A stretch of 39,505 nt of DNA from Bacteroidales bacterium (GTDB lineage: Bacteria > Bacteroidota > Bacteroidia > Bacteroidales > WCHB1-69), in contig JAEETJ010000026.1 of NCBI GenBank assembly GCA_016290295.1, forward strand, positions 1 through 39,505. The letters are read 5' to 3'. Position numbers and translations under genes: made by a program. The notes under the pieces were generated by a model, which did no database searches, was not told where the DNA came from, and was given only the letters and a program-made list of their open reading frames with translations. Below are positions 37,003 to 39,505 of this stretch, piece after piece (positions within the stretch are counted from its first letter, which is position 1; every line of letters begins with the position of its first letter).

Positions 37003-37250
37003 GTTAGGTTACAGGATACAGATGACAGGTTGTAGTAGGGCTGTCACATTGTGGCAGCCGCGGGCTGTAGGTCTGCAAGGAGCATAGCCAGGGGTAAGGT
37101 GTGAGGTACGAGCACCGCCACCCCGGGAATGAAAATTCCCGTATGTTTATTCGCGGCGCAGGTATCGTATGCTCCGAAGCACAAAACATGACCGCCGCGA
37201 AAAAGGAATGCTATAGCTGATGCTATAAATCTCTCGCAATAAATCATAGT
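37003..37250. repeat. Repeat cluster: REP-like copy 3 and a larger cruciform
   Basis: Short GGTTACAG-type remnants (37006-37035) are followed by the third copy of the palindrome GGCTGTCACA/TGTGGCAGCC (within 37036-37061). Further on, CGGGAAT-GAAA-ATTCCCG forms a hairpin (about 37123-37140). TTCGCGGCG (37150-37158) is the inverted match of CGCCGCGAA (37193-37201), with TGCT-CCGA-AGCA inside. After that ATGCTATAGC/GATGCTATAA repeats appear near 37207-37226. No open frame is credible here. Confidence 0.7.
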
Positions 37251-37306
37251 TTCGATAAGATATAAAGTTTTTTTGCAAGGATAGAGGTTGTAATTATGAT
37301 TTTTTG

Positions 37307-37314
37307 TAGCTTTG
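37307..37314 (+). promoter_or_regulatory. Promoter-like element upstream of the toxin-antitoxin pair
   Basis: TAGCTTTG followed by C fits TAnnTTTG, with a TTG box at 37288-37290. A second, closer promoter is at 37446. The 37251-37420 stretch between the repeats and that promoter is A/T-rich and otherwise shows nothing. Confidence 0.4.
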
Positions 37315-37420
37315 CATTCGAGACGGAGATCTTGGATAATTTAGGTGTGAAATGGAGACATAAGGTGTTCTGATTTTTTTTATTTTGTAATATTTAAAAA
37401 AATCATAATATTTTTTTTAA

Positions 37421-37453
37421 TTGTCACAATGTGTCAAAAAATGTGTATCTTTG
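37421..37453 (+). promoter_or_regulatory. Promoter and operator-like palindrome of the toxin-antitoxin operon
   Basis: TTG at 37421-37423 and TATCTTTG at 37446-37453 form the -33/-7 pair. TTGTCACA-A-TGTGTCAA (37421-37437) is a palindrome with one mismatched pair, located at the -33 box, where an autorepressing antitoxin complex would block polymerase. This also shows that translation cannot start at the in-frame alternative start at 37421. Confidence 0.6.
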
Positions 37454-37474
37454 CCAATTGAAAAATGGAATGAA

Positions 37475-37675
37475 ATGAAAAAGACATATAAAATAAAAGA
37501 TACTGATACGCCAGAAGTTAATGAGCCCGCTTCGGTTTATCATGCAGTTCAGCAAATGCATTTGTCCGAAGAGGCACCGATTCCCGTTGGATGTGTAACT
37601 TTGGATCAATTCGGTGAAATTTTCCACCAGAAACTGGACGAGTGCTATGAAAAGTTATCAGGTAGTCGCCAGTAA
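37475..37675 (+). CDS. Antitoxin of a ParE/RelE-type pair
   Basis: 66 residues from the ATG at 37475, chosen because the frame upstream contains the promoter. The N-terminus is basic (MKKTYKIKD) and the rest polar/acidic, ending in a helix (DQFGEIFHQKLDECYEKLSG) that probably wraps the toxin. I recognise no named antitoxin DNA-binding fold, so assignment rests on size, position and overlap: its last 29 bases overlap the toxin start, the usual translational coupling of such pairs. Confidence 0.7.
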   Translation: MKKTYKIKDTDTPEVNEPASVYHAVQQMHLSEEAPIPVGCVTLDQFGEIFHQKLDECYEKLSGSRQ

Positions 37676-37955
37676 ATCCGCATTAGAGGACCTTGAAGGC
37701 ATCGCATCTTTTGTGGCTGATAAATATAGACCTGAAAGCGGTCACAAATATGTGAACAAAATTCTTGGGGAATTGGTATCTCTTAGTTATACTGCAGATA
37801 TTTATCCTTTTAGTCGTTATGCTGTTGCTAAGGAGATACATTCCAAAGCAAAAACACTTTCTATAATCAACCATAAATGGACTGTGGTATTTCATGTATA
37901 TGAAAACTTCATCATTGTTGACCGCATTATACCTTCAAAAATGATGGTAAAATGA
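37647..37955 (+). CDS. ParE/RelE-family toxin
   Basis: 102 residues from the ATG at 37647. It begins YQVVASKSALEDLEGIASFVADKY, the pattern of the first strand and two-helix hairpin of ParE/RelE toxins (ALEDLxxI, then SxxxAxKxxxxI-like). It ends with strands KTLSIINHKWTVVFHVYENFIIVDRIIPSK, containing the usual VxxxxxxxIxxxRIxP-like terminal strand. ParE members poison gyrase and RelE members cleave ribosomal mRNA; I cannot tell which from sequence. An in-frame ATG 33 bases earlier lies inside the antitoxin and is unlikely. Confidence 0.8.
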   Translation: MKSYQVVASKSALEDLEGIASFVADKYRPESGHKYVNKILGELVSLSYTADIYPFSRYAVAKEIHSKAKTLSIINHKWTVVFHVYENFIIVDRIIPSKMMVK

Positions 37956-37992
37956 TAGGTTAGAAAAAATGAATCCGCATGTAATATTTCCG

Positions 37993-38000
37993 TATTTTTG
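37993..38000 (+). promoter_or_regulatory. Promoter -7 element of the sigma factor gene
   Basis: TATTTTTG fits TAnnTTTG and lies 42 bases before the ATG at 38043. It rules out translation from the alternative start at 37998, which would lie within the promoter. Confidence 0.5.
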
Positions 38001-38042
38001 TTGTCTAACATGATGAATGTTGCAACAAAAAAGAATTTTTTT

Positions 38043-38531
38043 ATGAACAACGACAAAGAACAACAGTTTGAAAAATTGGTGCGGCAGCATAAGCGGACTA
38101 TCTATACAGTGTGCTATATGTTCTCGCATGACAAGAGCGAGGTGGATGACTTGTTTCAGGAAATTCTTATCCGCCTGTGGAATGGTTTTGACAGCTACGA
38201 GGGGCGCAGCGACGCCAAGACATGGATTTACCGCGTGTCTCTCAACACAGCCATCAATCAGGACAAGAAGGAACGCCGGCGCATCGAGACGGTGCCGTTG
38301 ACAGTGGACATTGACCCCTATGAAGCTGATGATCCGTCAACACAACAAATCCGCGAACTCTACGACCGCATCTCACGTCTTGACCTCATTGAACGAAGCC
38401 TTATCCTGCTCTGGCTGGAAGGTGTCAGTTACGACGAAATCGGAGCCATCATCGGTATCAAGCCCAATAATGTAGGGGTTCGGCTGCTGCGCATCAAGGA
38501 CAAACTGGTGAAAATGTCAACAAAAGAATGA
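38043..38531 (+). CDS. ECF-type RNA polymerase sigma factor
   Basis: 162 residues, the usual ECF size. Region 2 spans about residues 7-75 (FEKLVRQHKRTIYTVCYMF, DLFQEILIRLWNGFDSYEG, AKTWIYRVSLNTAINQ). Region 4 spans about 108-155 (LDLIERSLILLWLEGVSYDEIGAIIGIKPNNVGVRLLRIKDKL) with the helix-turn-helix. The protein would direct RNA polymerase to a dedicated promoter set. A membrane protein starts 13 bases after its stop, in the position where an anti-sigma or co-regulated membrane gene is often found. Confidence 0.92.
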   Translation: MNNDKEQQFEKLVRQHKRTIYTVCYMFSHDKSEVDDLFQEILIRLWNGFDSYEGRSDAKTWIYRVSLNTAINQDKKERRRIETVPLTVDIDPYEADDPSTQQIRELYDRISRLDLIERSLILLWLEGVSYDEIGAIIGIKPNNVGVRLLRIKDKLVKMSTKE

Positions 38532-38543
38532 AAGGAAATCATC

Positions 38544-39505
38544 ATGGAAAATCAGAACAACAATAATCTTTCCGAATTGGATCAGCTGAAGGCCCAATAC
38601 GAAACGCTGAAAGAGCGCTTCGAACAACAGGAAATCGTCAACGACCGGCTGATGAAGTCGTCCATTAAGCACAGCACCGATTTTTACAAACGGTACCGCA
38701 GAGTACAAATCATCCTTTATCCTCTTCTGGCCATTATCGGGTTTCTGTGCATCAAATGGTATCAAGGCAACGACCTCTCATTAATGCTGTTTTGGGGATC
38801 CTACTGCGCGGTTTGTTTTGCCGTGGAGTTATGGATGACACAGAAGCTTCAAACCAAGACGATGGAAAACAAAGACCTGCTGACCCTCTCCAACCAAGCC
38901 CGAAGTTACAAGAAACTCTTTTCTCTCTTTATTGTACTGTACACGATACCGGTCCTTATCCTTGTCATGGGCGTTCTTCTTTCGAACCTCGGTACCCTTA
39001 CCCATTTGCCAAACTTAGGCACATGCCTCATTATTTTCAGCGTGGTGCTTGTGGCCACTTTGTTTTTGGGAATTGTCGAATTCCATTTCAAGACAAAGCC
39101 CTGCGATGAAATCATCCGGCAAATAGAGGCCGCAGAGCCCTCAACGAACAAGAAAACCAGCCTCGACAGGACCCAAAAGTGGTTCCATATCGCCATGATT
39201 GTCTTGTTTGTCGGTTTAGACATTTGGGCTTACATGATTGTGGCTTCCCATCTGAGATTGCCACCGGTGTGGAAAGATGTGGAATATGTACGGGGTGCGG
39301 AAGACCTTTCTACGGAAGGAAAACTGGAAATCAGGCAAGTGGATGCCGACACCGTGGCCATTAGCTCAGCGATGATGAGTGGCAAGCCTTTGGTGCAAAG
39401 GATTGAGATGTGCGTACCCCGCAAAGCAGGCGACAAACCCATGCCTATGATTGTCTATTTGACCCCGGAAGCCAGCCAATTTTGGTATCAGTTCACCTCA
39501 AAAGC
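38544..39505 (+). CDS. Polytopic membrane protein, 3' end cut by window
   Basis: The frame from the ATG at 38544 stays open to the right edge: 320 complete codons without a stop. Residues 1-55 are polar and coiled-coil-like (LSELDQLKAQYETLKERFEQQE). Five hydrophobic segments follow at about 56-72, 78-98, 127-150, 159-180 and 211-232. Then comes a soluble domain (from about 238) with strand-like blocks such as GKLEIRQVDADTVAI and MPMIVYLTPEAS. I do not recognise the family. The 13-base spacing after the sigma factor suggests one operon and possibly an anti-sigma or signalling role; no classical zinc anti-sigma motif (HxxxCxxC) is present. Confidence 0.75.
   Translation, partial: MENQNNNNLSELDQLKAQYETLKERFEQQEIVNDRLMKSSIKHSTDFYKRYRRVQIILYPLLAIIGFLCIKWYQGNDLSLMLFWGSYCAVCFAVELWMTQKLQTKTMENKDLLTLSNQARSYKKLFSLFIVLYTIPVLILVMGVLLSNLGTLTHLPNLGTCLIIFSVVLVATLFLGIVEFHFKTKPCDEIIRQIEAAEPSTNKKTSLDRTQKWFHIAMIVLFVGLDIWAYMIVASHLRLPPVWKDVEYVRGAEDLSTEGKLEIRQVDADTVAISSAMMSGKPLVQRIEMCVPRKAGDKPMPMIVYLTPEASQFWYQFTSK

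Noticed and set aside
37421-37474. N-terminal extension of the antitoxin from the alternative start at 37421
   Set aside because: The promoter -33 and -7 elements lie within this segment, so it is not transcribed as coding sequence from that promoter.

Overview
The window reads as a piece of a Bacteroidota chromosome, most likely order Bacteroidales. The evidence is the recurrent TAnnTTTG promoter element (known from Bacteroides-type sigma factors), start sites without Shine-Dalgarno sequences, lipoprotein signal peptides with MKK starts, and an M1 peptidase carrying a type IX secretion sorting domain. I cannot name the genus.

Left part (1-10340): a defence island, all on the plus strand. 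It opens with a RES-domain protein cut by the window edge and a HEPN-like unknown protein. A SIR2 + HerA pair follows, matching the known SIR2-HerA (Nezha) anti-phage architecture. Then comes a three-gene restriction-modification-like system: a short methyltransferase fragment-like protein, an Eco57I-type N6-adenine methyltransferase, and a single-chain GIY-YIG nuclease-helicase. This system is preceded by a structured leader (5425-5576) that can form either a three-helix long-range fold or an intrinsic-terminator hairpin ending one base before the first start codon. A/T richness differs visibly between RES/SIR2/HerA, the methylase N-terminal halves and the methylase specificity region, which suggests mosaic acquisition.

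Middle part (10367-28582): ordinary chromosome. It holds two lipoproteins (one an aldo-keto reductase with Fe-S clusters), a secreted coiled-coil protein, an MscS channel, a minus-strand cluster gyrB-ftsE-GT2-ispG, aroA overlapping antisense with an MBL hydrolase that follows an M3 peptidase, two secreted proteins of unknown role separated by a terminator, a DUF58 protein and radC. Two copies of a palindromic REP-like repeat lie between DUF58 and radC, and a third lies at 37036.

Right part (28583-39505): cstA, the T9SS-sorted M1 peptidase and leuS on the minus strand, with the gaps between them filled by short tandem repeats. LeuRS contains an unexpected block of about 100 residues that looks like a PD-(D/E)XK (DUF559-like) nuclease fold, just ahead of the KMSKS region. 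Then follow a glycosyltransferase, tRNA-Pro(CGG) with its own promoter and terminator, a REP-like repeat cluster, a ParE/RelE-type toxin-antitoxin pair, an ECF-like sigma factor and a membrane protein that runs off the right edge.

The items I rate most novel are the attenuator-like leader of the methylase/GIY-YIG-helicase system, that system's architecture, and the nuclease-like insertion in LeuRS.
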